The notes: generated by a model from the letters alone, not told the origin. Numbered from the stretch's first letter, positions 50,469 through 62,519 are shown. The stretch: 64,000 nucleotides of DNA from Rachicladosporium sp. CCFEE 5018 (GCA_002077045.2 KZ111192.1:62001-126000), one strand, 5' to 3'. Translations and numbers: made by a program.

Positions 50469-53223
50469 CTAGCCTTTCCCCGGAATCACAACCCCCTCAT
50501 ACTCCCTCCCCTCAATATACCCCACCGTCCTCTCAAAATGCTTCCTCGGCCCCTCCAGCCCCGCCACATTCTCCGCAGTGCTCAGATTACTCTGGATCAA
50601 CTCCACCAGCCCATTAAGATACTTCGTCGTCACGGCGTCATTCTCCTGGTCAAAGTAGTAGACGTAGCGGTTTAGGATCTCTACGAAGAGTTCCACGCTG
50701 ACGGCGGTGTCCATGCAGGCGTCTGCGACGCGGAGGGCGCGTTGGAGGCATTCGAGCACGCGTTTGGGGTCGCGGTAGGGCTGGGAGGGTGTCAGTATTG
50801 CGCAGCATTTTGCAGCTCTGGGAGGAGGATTGAATTACCTCCTTCTGGCCTTCTTGCCGCTCGCCCTTCTCGACGCCCCACCAGAGATGACTTGCTAAGT
50901 ACACAGCTCGACACTGATCCGGCTTCTTCAGCAGCTTACTACCGTGTAGCGCGGCTTTCGTGATCAAAGTATCGTAGTTCTCCCGTCCGAACTTCTCACT
51001 CGTCTGGCTCAACGCTCCCGCTATGATGCAGATTGCCTGGAACTGACTTCTCGAATCCGATATGCTCTCTTCGTACGTCGTAAAGGCTTGTGCAAAGTAC
51101 TCGTACGAGACGTCCTCATTGTCGCATTGCGAGGCGACTTGACCGGCTGAGACGAACAGTCGTAGGACTAGGTCGGGCACGCCGGGTGTCGTGACGCGGG
51201 TGAAGAGGGTGTGTATCGTGGAGTGTATGAACTTGTAGAGCTGTGAGGAGTTCGTGGCGTAGTCATCTGAGCTGAAGTGCTCTCTTCGCTTGAAATTGCG
51301 GGCGAGCTTTAGCGATGCTGTGACGAGAGCAGGACTCGTGTACTTGGTCCGCTCGTTGCCTTCTGCGAAAGCGTTCCGCGTCTTCTGCAGGAGCTGGAAT
51401 TGCGCAACGTTGTCTACACCCTTGATGAGGTGCACTATTCGTGCGAGCCAGCCTTGCTCCTCGACTGTCTCTTCCGTCTCGACTGCACTCCGCCGTGCCA
51501 CAGGTCCGTTAGGGTAGCCGGCAGGCTGTTGCATGCCCTCCTTGATCAGCACTGACAAAATCGCGAGTACACCGTCCAGCTGTTCCGTCGTTGTGATCTT
51601 CGTCTCATTCCGCAGCAGGCTTCGTGCCACCTCACCAGCCACTGCTCTCCGGGTCGGGTATGTCTGCTGCTGGTACAATGGCACGAAGCTAGGTAGTGCC
51701 AGGGCTGTGAACAGCGAGAAGTATGCTCTTACGGGCGCCATCAGTAAGCTTAGTAGCGCTGCTTGAGATGGCTGTGAGTGCAAGTCTGCAGAGTTTGTGA
51801 ACCGACTAACTTCCTTCGTGGCGTAGTGCAGCACTTGGTCGACGTAATCCAATCGCTCCGGGTATATGTTCAAGGCAAGATTGACCAACGACACCAACAA
51901 CGCTGTGATGTCCTGTATCGGAAGCCGTTGCATGCTGACGAGATGTATGACCTGCTCGTGGAAGACCTCAAAAAGCCTGACATTCGCTGGTATGCCTCTT
52001 CGCTTCTTCGTGTCGCCGTTGGTATGTCGTGCCGTCGCGTCCTCTGGGGTAGCCTCTGTCTTTTCTGCTGCTGGTGTCGTAGAGTCTGCTGGTGCCTCGC
52101 CATGCGCCTCCTCTCCATTCTCGCTCGGTTTCGAGGGCTCTGCCGGCTGAGCATTCTTCGACACCTTCAGCTTCTCCAAGAGCGCAGTCACAGCCTCCTC
52201 CTCGTTCTTTTCCTTGTCCTCAGGCTCCTCTGTCTCTGCTTCCCTCGCTGCATAGGACGACAGCCGATCCATCAATCCGATAACGATCGCCTTGACATTC
52301 ACGTGCGGATTCAGCCTTGCCGTAGCCGACAGAAACTGATCCAGCGTGTGTAAATGGAACTCATCCGGAAACACCTGCGTGATGACTTCCAGCAAATACT
52401 CCTGCGCCAGCACATCTCGACACTGCACGACCTGCTCCAGCAGCGGTTGCAAGATCGTGCTCTTGTAGCTCTCCAGATCCACCAACTGACTCAACCGCAC
52501 AAGATTGCTCCCCACCAGTAACTGCAGCTCCTGCCGCTCTTTCGTCCGCTGCTCCCTCTCCCTCGAGTGACCCTGATGCTGCAACCGTACCCACAACTTG
52601 TTCATCTCCACGAAATTCGTCAGGATAAAGCTGATGCTGTCCTGGAGATTCCCCTCCGGCCCCTCTCCAGTCCCAGTCGGTAGATGATCCCTCGCTTGCC
52701 CAGACAAATAGTACCGTAAGAACAAGCCGCGGATCGGGTGCTGCACTCCCCGCGACATCTCCATCATGTCCTTCATGATCTCCTTCACCGGCGCGTCCTC
52801 GATGCCCATGTAGACTGTTCCTACTGTGATCATCAAGTACAGCCGCGGCACGATGTTTCCGGCGTACTGCACCAGCTCGTACAGATCCGCGAGGTGGTTC
52901 GTCGGGTGGGAGTCGCGGAGGTAGACGGAGAGGTGGCGCAGGGCATCAAAGACTGACATGTACAGTTCGTAGTATTGTTTGGGGCCTAGACTGCTGGTGC
53001 GGAGCTCGGAAACGAGGGTAGAGCTGGGAGGGAGTGGTTAGGATGTGGATGCCTAGGTAGCTGGGTCGCATTGAACATACCTGCATTTGAGCGCATCCAT
53101 GAGCTTCCCAGGAGTCTCTAAGCAGCGGCGCATCATTACTGTTTGTTGGCGCACTACTACAAGGGCATCTTCAAGGAGACGGGCCTGGTCCTCAGGACCC
53201 GCGGGCTCTGGGGTTGTCGACAT
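50469..53223 (-). CDS. VPS35: Retromer subunit VPS35
   Basis: Three exons, 53223-53081, 53023-50839 and 50780-50469, 879 residues. Introns use GTATGT/CCCAG and GTAATT/CCCAG. The N terminus has ARLLEDALVVVRQQTVMMRRCL and the Vps26-binding core motif PRLYLMITVG near residue 100, with GVQHPIRGLFLRYYL soon after. A charged Glu/Lys/Ala insert sits near residue 310-350. Helical repeats continue to ECLQRALRVADACMD and VYYFDQEN near the C terminus. Vps35 is the alpha-solenoid scaffold of retromer, sorting cargo from endosomes to the Golgi. Confidence 0.93.
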
Positions 53224-53560
53224 CGTTGTGGCGGTGGTGGTGTACTACATGCGGCAAGATGGTGTCCTGTTCAGCTCATATCGCAGTGCAATCAAGACAC
53301 GAGCTATTAGATATGAGCTATGCGCCGAGCTATGAGGTGGGCAAACGTGAGTTGAGGTTATTGCGATGGGTCTATTCGTAGCGTGAAGTCCAGCTCTTGA
53401 GCTGTGCCATGGCTGCGTCAAAAGTCTGTCTGGTGATTCAACATACATAGCGGCAGCCTTTACGGTCTTCAACATGTGAGACCACGAGACGAGAGAGACG
53501 TGCTGTGTAGTCATCAAAGTTCGTTATATGTTCTACAATATTACAGATCCTCTCCCAAGA
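53224..53560. other. Intergenic, 337 bp
   Basis: 5' flank of VPS35 and 3' flank of the RBR gene. Nothing else is seen. Confidence 0.5.
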
Positions 53561-55468
53561 TCAAGTCCTGTTAGATCGCCTTCCCGTCGGTGGCGGAGGA
53601 GGTCCCGTTGCAAGCACACTCGGTGTACCCAGGAAGTCAGCCAACAGGCCGCCATTTCCTACTGCCCTCGTTCGCGTGGACGTTCTACGTCCGCTTACTC
53701 TCTCGCCGCGTCTACCCATGGCCTCATCTCCGAAGCCGCGCATATTGCCTGGTCCAGGAACAGCCGGCCTATAGTCCGCGTTCATGTGATCGGCTGCAGT
53801 GTTGCCGAACACCTCCCCTTGCGCCGCGCGGTGCCTACGTGGTAAAGCTTCATCGGAAGGTTCCATGAGTGTCTGCAGCTGTAGTCTGCGCGCCAGGTCT
53901 TCGTCGAGTCGCTCCTGCCGTCGGCGCTGGTCGGTCTCTTCGGCGTAGGTACGTATCTGTTCAGCGTCGCCACGCCGGAGTAGAGGCTCTCTAGGGGGTG
54001 GTGGCAGATTGGCCGGCCGCGGCGCCGCAGCATTGAACACTCTTCGATAGATCACCTGCACAGGCTCGGGCACGCGCATCTCGTTCAGTCGATCTGGATC
54101 TGGCAGATCTCGATAGTTGAACCATGGGCAATCGCACGTCTTCCACTTGCTGCCGCAGACGAAGCAGAACTCGGCAGTGCACCTAGTGAAATAGTCAGCA
54201 GGTATCTACGATGCTCAGTTTCTCTCAAGATCTGCCACGCACCGACAAGTGATGTGATTGCAGCCCTCTTTGAGCTCAATCATCGCCTTGCACTTGTAGC
54301 ACCGCTTCCACCCTTCGGCCTCAGCCTGCTCCATCAGTCGTGCGATCTCCGGATCTTTGGGACAATCCGCAGACTTGTGCATCTTTCCGCCACACAGTGT
54401 ACAAGCGTTAGTCTTGCACTTTGGGCAGGTAGCGTACTTCCGACCACCAGAGGTATGGTAGTTTGTTGGCCGGATCCAGATCCCACAGCGTGAATTTGGG
54501 CAGTAGATCCGATCTTTGGTCTTGTACTCGTCGAATTTCTTGTTGAATAGCACCTTGAACTTGTCATCGAATAGACTGTCAACATGTGCCAAAGGGATGT
54601 GCTCGCGAGGGTTGCAGCATCTCGGAGGCATATGTGCTGGATCCTTCACGGCCATGCGGAATACTCGTCGTAGACACGAGTGACACATGCGATGTCCGCA
54701 CTCCAGCTTCGCGGTCATGTTCGAAGGCACATTGTCCTCTCCGCATGTGAGGCATTCCACTGGTCGCGTGCTCGTAGACTTGCGGCGGAAGATGGATTCA
54801 AGCAGTGATTCCCGCTTCTGGCTCTTGCGTGGACTGATGGACGGTTCGACGTGGTCTGCTTCCTCAGCTACGATAGGCAGACTGCGTCTCGAGGAGGACT
54901 TCTTGCGAACCGACTTGCGGGGCTGTGGGGCGTACATACGCTCGGCTACCTGAGAAATGCTGTCGTCAGGTGTGACTTCCTGCTCCATGATCGAGGGCAG
55001 GTCGTCCTTCTGCGACGAGCTCGATCGTTTCGATCGTGTGCTCCTGACTGAGGGTTCTCGTTGGAGTCCATCCTGTCGCCGCTCGCTAGCGACTGCGGCT
55101 GCCGCTGCTACACCGCCGTAGACATACTGATCACCCCTCTCCCTCGTCCGTCTCGACGGAGATTTCTTCGACGATCCACTTGAGCCACTGCTCTTGCTCT
55201 TCCGCCTATACTCATCGCTGGTGCTGCGCCGGGTGGTGCCTACTTGCGATCTCCGTGTCGAGACTGGCACTATGATCTTCCTCCTCTCCTGCACTGGCCG
55301 GCCGAAGTAACTGTACCGTCGTCGTCGCAGCTCCTCCACGTCAGGCTGTTGCACGACTTCCACTACCTCCTCATCCCGCTTGCGACTCGTCCTGACCGCC
55401 CCCGAGGATCTCCGTGTCCGGGTAATGCGTCGCTCTCTGCCGACGGTCGACGACCCGCCTAGAAACAT
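53561..55468 (-). CDS. RING-between-RING (RBR) ubiquitin ligase
   Basis: Two exons, 55468-54243 and 54182-53561, with a 60-nt intron (GTGCGT to CACTAG, phase 2), 615 residues. The N-terminal half is Arg/Ser-rich and disordered. RING1 is CLTCGEDNV...CGHRMCHSCLRR...CC, the IBR contains YCPNSRCGIWI and CPKCKTNACTLCGG, and RING2 is RCYKCKAMIELKEGCNHITC with the catalytic Cys expected in NHITCRC, then CFVCGSKW. The splice falls inside RING2 and restores the Cys spacing. The C-terminal tail is Arg/Pro-rich. The start is set at MFLGGSS, and a Met 28 codons upstream is also in frame. RBR ligases transfer ubiquitin through a Cys intermediate. The substrate is unknown. Confidence 0.86.
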
Positions 55469-55968
55469 CACTGGTCGCGGATTCTGGATCGCATGCCTGT
55501 GGGTCAGCTCCAGCAGTCCTGAGAAGACGAAAAGGTACGGGGTAGGGCGCAAATGACGGTGTTACGGTGTAACGAATCGCAGCCTGACGCTGATGCAGGT
55601 AGCGAATAAGCCACGCGAGCCAGCACATCCCGGTAGGCGGACCGCTCGGGGCTCTTGCCGTTGTGCTAGCGTTCAGCTACTGCATGCTTGTGCGAAATGT
55701 GAAATGGCGGCCTGAGGCTAGAGATCTCGAAAGGACAAGACTGTACGATAATTACTAATATATATGGCCTGTAGAAAGTCGATTGCCCTTTTCTGATTAC
55801 GATGCCTCCTGTGGTATGAGATTATGAACGATATCCGATTCGGCATAACTCAGATGGTTAGGCTTCTTGGCACTACGTGAGTCTTCGCATGTGAGTCTCA
55901 AGAAGAACAACAATTTCTTCAGTGGTTGATACCAGACCTGTCCAAATCAACTGGAGCGCGACCTCGAT
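55469..55968. other. Intergenic between divergent genes, 500 bp
   Basis: Promoter region of the RBR gene and of the LYS2-like gene. A stop (55927) closes the LYS2-like frame just upstream of its ATG. A GGCATAACTCAGATGGTTA stretch at about 55841 resembles a tRNA A box but no tRNA folds there. Confidence 0.45.
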
Positions 55969-58900
55969 ATGGCTCTCTCAAAAGACGATGTTCGACCGGA
56001 CCCAACATCGGATCTCCACTGGTCTGATTATCGGGGTGCCATTCACGAAATATTCGCGGCAAACGCTAAGGCCCATCCATTGAGAGAATGCGTGATCGAA
56101 ACAGCAACATCGACTTCACCAGAGCGAGTGTTCACATACCAGCAGATCAATGAGGCATCCAATATACTGGCACACCACCTGGTGTCCAATGGCGTCCAAC
56201 GCGGTGAGGTGGTCATGCTCTACTCACACCGAGGCGTTGACCTCGTCGTGGCTGTCATGGGAACGTTGAAAGCAGGAGCTACGTTCAGTGTGATCGATCC
56301 TCTCTATCCTACGGATCGCCAGATCATCTATCTCGACGTTGCAAGACCAAGGGCACTTGTAGTGATCGAGAAAGCCACACAAGAGGCTGGCCCTTTAAGT
56401 AGTACTGTACGTGAATTCATCAGCTCGACGCTGCAGATACGCACGGAAGTGCCAGCGCTGCAGCTGCAAGACGATGGCACTTTGCGCGGCAGCGACAATT
56501 CTGGAGCCGACATCTTCCAACCACAGCTGTCAAAGAAGGCCGATCTACCTGGTGTTGTCGTTGGACCTGACAGCACTCCTACGCTGTCGTTCACATCTGG
56601 ATCAGAAGGTCGTCCGAAGGGTGTCAAAGGTCGGCACTACTCACTTGCATACTACTTCCCCTGGATGGCTGAGCGATTTGGGATGACCGACAAGGAACGA
56701 TTCAGCATGCTGTCAGGTATCGCACACGATCCCATTCAAAGAGACATCTTCACTCCTCTGTTTCTTGGCGCTACCCTTGTTGTGCCACCTGCTGAAGACA
56801 TCACATTCGATCGACTGGCTAGCTGGGCTTCAACGAATAAGATCACAGTTACGCATCTGACGCCAGCAATGGGTCAAATCATGCTTGGCTCGACTGAGCC
56901 CAAGATCGAGACTCTGCGCAATGCCTTCTTCGTGGGCGACATACTGCTCAAGCGTGATTGTAAGCGATTACAGCAACTTGCACCGAATTGCAGGATCAAG
57001 AATATGTATGGTACGACAGAGACACAGCGAGCGGTGTCGTACTATGAGATCCCAAGTCTAGCAGAGGATCCGCACTTCCTGGATTCTATGGGAGATGTCA
57101 TTCCGGCTGGCAAGGGTATGCTGGACGTACAGCTTCTGGTCGTTGGTCGAGAAGGCGATCAGCTTGGTAAGCAGAGTGCAGTCGGAGATATTGGCGAGAT
57201 CTATGTGCGAGCTGGTGGGCTCGCAGAGTGTTACCTGGGCGATGAGCAGAAGAGTACCGAGAAGTTCGTCCGCAACTGGTTTGTGAACGAGCAGCGATGG
57301 GTCGACGAAGACCAGAAGCGAGTACAGGCGGCGGGCAAGTCTGAGCCCTGGCGCGAGTGCTATCTGGGTCCACGAGATCGCATGTACCGGTCTGGCGATC
57401 TAGGGAGATATATGCCAGATGGCAACGTAGAGTGTGTCGGTCGTGCCGATGACCAAGTCAAGATTCGAGGCTTCCGGATCGAGCTTGGCGAGATCGATAC
57501 ACACCTCAGCAAGCATCCCCTAATCCGAGAGAACGTGACACTGGTGAAGCGAGATCACAACGAGGAGCAGATTCTCGTGTCATACTATGTCCCGGATCTG
57601 CAGACTTGGCGGTCGTGGACAGAACAGCAGAGCCCAGGAACCTCCACTCCGGTCGCAGAAGGGGACGTACCGTTGAGAAGCAGACTGCAGATGTTTGACA
57701 AATTGACAAGAGATGTTCGTGAACTGCTGAAGACCAAGTTGGCGTCTTATGCGATACCAACGCTGTTCATACCGATGCTGAGGTTCCCACTCACACCCAA
57801 CGGCAAGGTCGACAAGCGTGCACTGCCATTTCCGGAAGCAGCAGATCTGCTAGGCGATGTTACAAGTGCGTCTGATCTGGCAACAAGGACCGATACAGAG
57901 ACGAAACTAGCAGACATCTGGGCAAGATACCTTGGGCAGCCCGCAGAATCGCTGCAAAGAGATGCCAGCTTCTTCGACATGGGAGGCAACAGCATCATGA
58001 CCGTGCAGATCGTACCGAAGATCAACAAGGCATTCGCGGGCGTCAACATACCCATGCATCTTATGACACGAGAGCCGACTTTGCAGAAGGTGGCACAGTT
58101 CATCGATCGCTCGCTCAACCCTGTCGATCTACGACTTGACGCTGTAGCAGGTGATGAGGAGCAGTCTGAGGACTATGCGAATGATTCGCTGATTCAGATT
58201 GAGAAATTGCATAAACACTATGATAAGACTGGTCCACTCAAGCCACAGAACGGTGTCAACATCCTCCTCACCGGTGTGACGGGGTTCTTGGGCGCTTACG
58301 TCCTACACGCTGCCATGATGCGTAACCCACCGCAGCACGTCTTCGCCCACGTCAGAGCTCGCACTACTGCCGATGGACTTAACCGAGTCAAGCAAACCTG
58401 TACGGCCTACGGTCTATGGCAAGATTGGTGGGAGACTGAAGGTAATCTCGAGATCGTTATAGGAGATCTCGAGAAGCCCAAGCTCGGTCTCGACGACAAG
58501 ATCTACGACCGCCTTACACAAGAAGTGGAACTTATCATACACAACGGCGCTCGCGTGCACTGGCTCCTACCATACGAGAACCTCAAAGCCGCGAATGTGC
58601 AGAGCACACTCGAAGCTATCAAGCTCTGTGCTATTGGCAGACCCAAGCGTCTGTCCTTCATCTCCTCGACCAGTGCCCTCGACACGCAGGCATTCGTGCA
58701 GCAGTCTGTAGACGGCAGGTCCATTTCCGAAAGCGACAACTTATCCTCCTCGCGCCAAGGTCTAGGAACAGGCTACGGCCAAACGAAATGGGTCTCCGAG
58801 CAGATTATTCGCGAAGCCAGCAAGCGCGGGCTCGACGCGGTGATCCTGCGGTCCGGCTACGTAATGGGCGACGCCAAGACAGGCGTGAGCAATACCGATG

Positions 58901-59481
58901 ACTTCCTCGTGCGGATGCTGAAGGGCTGCGTGCAGATTGGCAGTCGACCGGATGTCAGCAATACGATCAATATGGTGCCCGTACCACACGTGGCTAGGCT
59001 GGTCCTCGCTATATCGATGCATGGCGCGAAAGGGACTGTGGCGCATGTGGAAGCTCATCCGAGGTTGACGATGAACGAGTACTTGAGCACGCTGCAGGAG
59101 TATGGATATGATGTGCCTCAAGAAAGCTATGACAGCTGGAAGAAGAAAGTGGAGCTGTATGTCGAAGCTGGGGGCGCGAAGGAGGAGCTTGCGTTGCTGG
59201 GATTGTACCATATGGTCACGACCAGTCTGCCTGACTCTACCATCGCGCCGAACTTGGACGATGCGAACGCTCGGAAAGCATTGCAGGTTTACGCCGACGC
59301 GGCAGGTACAGCTGCAGGACCTGCTGGGGTGACGAGAGATGCCGTTGGAGCCTACCTGGCCTTCCTGGTTGCGCGAGGTTTCATGGCAGCGCCAACTAGT
59401 GGCAAGCTGCCTGCCATTGAGATGACTAAGGTGCAAGTCGAGGCGCTGAACAATGTCGGTGGACGAGGAGGGGCTTCATAG
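55969..59481 (+). CDS. LYS2: LYS2-like alpha-aminoadipate reductase (A-PCP-reductase)
   Basis: 1170 residues, one exon. The adenylation domain has LSFTSGSEGRPKGVKG, YGTTETQRAVSYYEI, YRSGDLGRYMPDG and NGKVDKRALPFP. A carrier domain has the phosphopantetheine site FFDMGGNSIMTV, and the NADPH reductase domain has LLTGVTGFLGAYVL with the catalytic YGQTKWVSEQI Tyr/Lys pair. The enzyme reduces alpha-aminoadipate to its semialdehyde in fungal lysine synthesis after activation by a phosphopantetheinyl transferase. The protein starts at DPTSDLHWSDYRGAIHEIF, equivalent to the point where the adenylation domain begins in yeast Lys2 (1392 residues), so about 200 N-terminal residues are absent. It may be the sole Lys2 with an unfound 5' exon, or a shortened paralogue. 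Confidence 0.82.
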   Translation: MALSKDDVRPDPTSDLHWSDYRGAIHEIFAANAKAHPLRECVIETATSTSPERVFTYQQINEASNILAHHLVSNGVQRGEVVMLYSHRGVDLVVAVMGTLKAGATFSVIDPLYPTDRQIIYLDVARPRALVVIEKATQEAGPLSSTVREFISSTLQIRTEVPALQLQDDGTLRGSDNSGADIFQPQLSKKADLPGVVVGPDSTPTLSFTSGSEGRPKGVKGRHYSLAYYFPWMAERFGMTDKERFSMLSGIAHDPIQRDIFTPLFLGATLVVPPAEDITFDRLASWASTNKITVTHLTPAMGQIMLGSTEPKIETLRNAFFVGDILLKRDCKRLQQLAPNCRIKNMYGTTETQRAVSYYEIPSLAEDPHFLDSMGDVIPAGKGMLDVQLLVVGREGDQLGKQSAVGDIGEIYVRAGGLAECYLGDEQKSTEKFVRNWFVNEQRWVDEDQKRVQAAGKSEPWRECYLGPRDRMYRSGDLGRYMPDGNVECVGRADDQVKIRGFRIELGEIDTHLSKHPLIRENVTLVKRDHNEEQILVSYYVPDLQTWRSWTEQQSPGTSTPVAEGDVPLRSRLQMFDKLTRDVRELLKTKLASYAIPTLFIPMLRFPLTPNGKVDKRALPFPEAADLLGDVTSASDLATRTDTETKLADIWARYLGQPAESLQRDASFFDMGGNSIMTVQIVPKINKAFAGVNIPMHLMTREPTLQKVAQFIDRSLNPVDLRLDAVAGDEEQSEDYANDSLIQIEKLHKHYDKTGPLKPQNGVNILLTGVTGFLGAYVLHAAMMRNPPQHVFAHVRARTTADGLNRVKQTCTAYGLWQDWWETEGNLEIVIGDLEKPKLGLDDKIYDRLTQEVELIIHNGARVHWLLPYENLKAANVQSTLEAIKLCAIGRPKRLSFISSTSALDTQAFVQQSVDGRSISESDNLSSSRQGLGTGYGQTKWVSEQIIREASKRGLDAVILRSGYVMGDAKTGVSNTDDFLVRMLKGCVQIGSRPDVSNTINMVPVPHVARLVLAISMHGAKGTVAHVEAHPRLTMNEYLSTLQEYGYDVPQESYDSWKKKVELYVEAGGAKEELALLGLYHMVTTSLPDSTIAPNLDDANARKALQVYADAAGTAAGPAGVTRDAVGAYLAFLVARGFMAAPTSGKLPAIEMTKVQVEALNNVGGRGGAS

Positions 59482-60845
59482 ATCTGATAGATACCGAAAT
59501 CCTTAGCAGCACGCTGCAATTAGTGACATGCAGCTTGTTCAGATCCCGCAGCGGTCTTCGTTGTCTGGCGGATGTACGGCATAACTCACTTCGTACTGGC
59601 ATGTCACTTCCCACATATACCTCGCGTCCTTCGCCTCCCACACGACTCAGCTTGCGCGTTCAGCACAGTGATCTTCTAATGGCACAATGCAACGACTCAC
59701 CTACCACTCAGCCTCATCCACCTGTATTGCAGCTCCCCCGCAACATGATTGGCGATCATCCGCAGCTATCCCGCTCACAACGAGTGACGTCGCAGCAAGA
59801 TGTCACTGATCGGGTGGCGGCTGAGGAAGATCTGGGATCGGGTCTTAATTTCGTAGTCGGCGGAAGCAGGCATGCCATCAAAGGCATTCTGTGACGAGTA
59901 CGGTGCATTGCGTATGCAAGAGTCGATAGTCATATGCCGGTGAAGCTTGTTTTGTTTGCGGGTTCTGCGATTTGAATAACCAAGCTTTGGAGGACATACA
60001 TCTAGGGCAAGGTTACGGGTTGTGTCCACAATGATGAGCTGCATGTAATGGGTACGACATGGGGAGGTGGTCGTTTCTCCGATCAGCAAGACAGTCGGAG
60101 CCTGGATTCTCGTGCTTTACTAAGCACTTGAGATTCATGGCTGGTGCCGAACACCGACCTAGCGGCGATGCCTCCGTGGTGAAGTGACTGCAGGGCGAGT
60201 CGGTGACCACATGTATGAGAGGCTTGGCAGTGATGAGACGCAAGGGAGAGGGCAAGGTTCGAAGATCGGAAGCAACGGAGAGCCGCACTAGCTTAAAGCG
60301 GTAACAGCGGCCCATAGAAGTCATGACGATGAAGTGACGGCTCAACTTCAGGTTCGCCTCTTCGTGCCCTAGGATCGCGGTGCGACCTACCGCCGCCATA
60401 TTGCTGCCCATGACTCGCAAGGAACAGGACCAAGACGATGGAATGTGCGCTTTGCCCAGTGGACGAGATGGCCGAGATCGCTGCAGTGGCGAACAGAAGC
60501 TGCACGACCTCAGATGCACCTCCATCCGCGGGACCTGTCGATACATGCAGAGCCTCCGCAAACGCGTTGTCACTACCCGGCACTTCGCGCTCCACCCAAC
60601 TCGCTGTGGAGACGGGATCTCGCCGCACGGTCTGTACGCCGGCGCGCTGGCCAGGATCTCGCTCATACCTTAATACGATGAGATCATGTTGTCGACATAC
60701 CGAGCACAAAACTCTGTAACCATGACGCTCCTACGCGGCGACGGCACTCGCTGCGGTACCCGCTTTGCCCTTCATGCATATAGGTAGGTAAGGCCGTGTT
60801 CTCTTCGTTCGTGTGCAGTACCCATCTCCCATTTCACCCACCAAG
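59482..60845. other. Intergenic, 1.36 kb
   Basis: Two overlapping minus-strand frames (60709-60293 and 60666-60013) are open, but neither shows a motif or splice structure I can support. The first begins with a CSVC motif and could be part of a small unknown gene. The last 60 bp hold the promoter-proximal leader of the Rds1-like gene. Confidence 0.35.
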
Positions 60846-62519
60846 ATGTATACCAAGACCCTCCTCACCAGCGCGGTGGCCACTGGCCTTGTTGCTGCGG
60901 CACCTGCTCCTCAGCAGTACGGACACCACTCATCGGCGTCCTACGCTTGCAACCCAGCACACCAGTACCCTGGTGGCGCTCACTGCGTGTCTTCGGGCAC
61001 CGGGTTGACGCTTGTCACGCCTACTACAGCAGCACCCGGCACCAGCGTCACACCTTACGCTGAGAACCAGTCTGGTAACCTCGGCGGCTACAGCAATGCC
61101 GATGCCACCTTCGGCAGCTACACACCATCGCCAATCACACCGCTGCCAACGCCGCCCTTTGGACCCGACTCAGCAGTGCCAGCGATCCACACAGTGGCAC
61201 CCAGCGGAACCGAATCAGGTGCCGCAGCCACCCAGCGCAGCTCATACCCGACTGGAGCTACATCACACGGCCCCTTCAGCGGATCGCCAACCACGACCGG
61301 TGCCGAGAGCAACGTTCCCGCAGCCGTCAGTGTTGGCACTCTCCCGCCGAACCCGACCGCCACATACTACAACACCAATGGCAAGCTCCAAAAGCAGGAG
61401 GCTGCACCCTACACACCCGCCGGCGGTCTGGGCACCAACGGTAGCCTGCCGCGCTACATGGTAGAGAGCGACTTCGATTACGAGTCCATCACCCTCGGTC
61501 TCTACCAAGAGTGGATCGAGCTCGACAGCTTCAACAACGCTCTTGCCATCTTCTCCGAGGAGGACTTCGCGGCTGCTGGCCTCTCTACCGAGGATATGGC
61601 GCTCATTTCCTTCATGGCCCAGCAAGAGCAAGGCCATGCCACTCTCCTGACAAACATGCTCGGCGAGACTGCACCACCCCAGTGCACTTACGACTACCCC
61701 TACAAGAACGTGCGCGAGTTCGTCGACTTCAACCAAATCCTTACCCGCTGGGGCGAGTCCGGTGTCTGGGGCTTCATCAACCACCTCGATTCTCGCGAGG
61801 TCGGCCAGCTCCTCGCTCAGTCCATCGCGACCGAAGCTCGCCAGGAAATGATCTTCCGCCAAATGTCCGGCCTGCACCCAATGTCAGTCTGGTTCGAGAC
61901 CGGTATCCCGCAATCCTGGGCCTGGACTTTCCTCGCACCCTACATCAGCTCCTGCCCCGAGAACACGACCCGTCTCGCGTGGCAGAACTTCCCGGCTCTG
62001 CACGTCGTGAACCAGGCGAATATCAACCGCGTCTCCGCCAACGACACCGCGGACTGGGAGCGCGTCGGCAACCGCACCTCTGACCCCGCGACCACCGATA
62101 TCCCGGCCGATGAGTCTTGCGTCAACCTCAACGCTACTGGCTACGGCTGCGGTCCAGCCATCACGCACAACCGCTCCGAGCCTCTCACTTTCCCAGGAAA
62201 GCAGATCCGCTTCCTCTGGGACGCTCCCGGCAGCGCCGTGGGACCGAATAACAGCTACGTCACTGCCACGTCTGCCGGCGCGCCGACATTCGTCGCTTGG
62301 GCCAACCAGCTCAATCTGACCTACACGCCGTTGACGATCACTGGGCCGAACCAGGGTTTCACTTATCAGCCTGCTGGTGAGGTTTACCAGGGCGGTATTG
62401 GGCAGGTCAACGATACTACGTTCGTGGCGTTGACGGATAGCGACATGTTTCTCACGCCTTTCAACCTGAGCATGATCAACCCGCATGTGGTTGCGCTTGG
62501 TGTGTTCCAGGCTGGGTAA
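60846..62519 (+). CDS. Rds1/LsdA-like secreted ferritin-fold protein
   Basis: 557 residues from the ATG at 60846, chosen because it opens a signal peptide (MYTKTLLTSAVATGLVAAA, cut before PAP). A Pro/Ser/Thr/Gly-rich region (about 25-185) precedes a ferritin-like helical domain (about 195-360): GLYQEWIELDSFNNALAIFS, LISFMAQQEQGHATLL with an ExxH pair, and SIATEARQEMIFRQM with a second carboxylate helix. The C-terminal 180 residues are beta-rich with several N-glycosylation sites. The layout is that of fungal Rds1 and LsdA proteins, associated with stress and sexual development. Metal binding is suggested by the residues but not shown. Confidence 0.82.
   Translation: MYTKTLLTSAVATGLVAAAPAPQQYGHHSSASYACNPAHQYPGGAHCVSSGTGLTLVTPTTAAPGTSVTPYAENQSGNLGGYSNADATFGSYTPSPITPLPTPPFGPDSAVPAIHTVAPSGTESGAAATQRSSYPTGATSHGPFSGSPTTTGAESNVPAAVSVGTLPPNPTATYYNTNGKLQKQEAAPYTPAGGLGTNGSLPRYMVESDFDYESITLGLYQEWIELDSFNNALAIFSEEDFAAAGLSTEDMALISFMAQQEQGHATLLTNMLGETAPPQCTYDYPYKNVREFVDFNQILTRWGESGVWGFINHLDSREVGQLLAQSIATEARQEMIFRQMSGLHPMSVWFETGIPQSWAWTFLAPYISSCPENTTRLAWQNFPALHVVNQANINRVSANDTADWERVGNRTSDPATTDIPADESCVNLNATGYGCGPAITHNRSEPLTFPGKQIRFLWDAPGSAVGPNNSYVTATSAGAPTFVAWANQLNLTYTPLTITGPNQGFTYQPAGEVYQGGIGQVNDTTFVALTDSDMFLTPFNLSMINPHVVALGVFQAG

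Noticed and set aside
55841..55915. Possible third tRNA (A-box-like GGCATAACTCAGATGGTTA)
   Set aside because: No B box, no closing D, T or acceptor stems, with or without a putative intron.
60013..60709. Minus-strand frames between the LYS2-like and Rds1-like genes
   Set aside because: Two frames overlap with no consistent splice joining them and no recognisable domain. Left as uncertain intergenic sequence.
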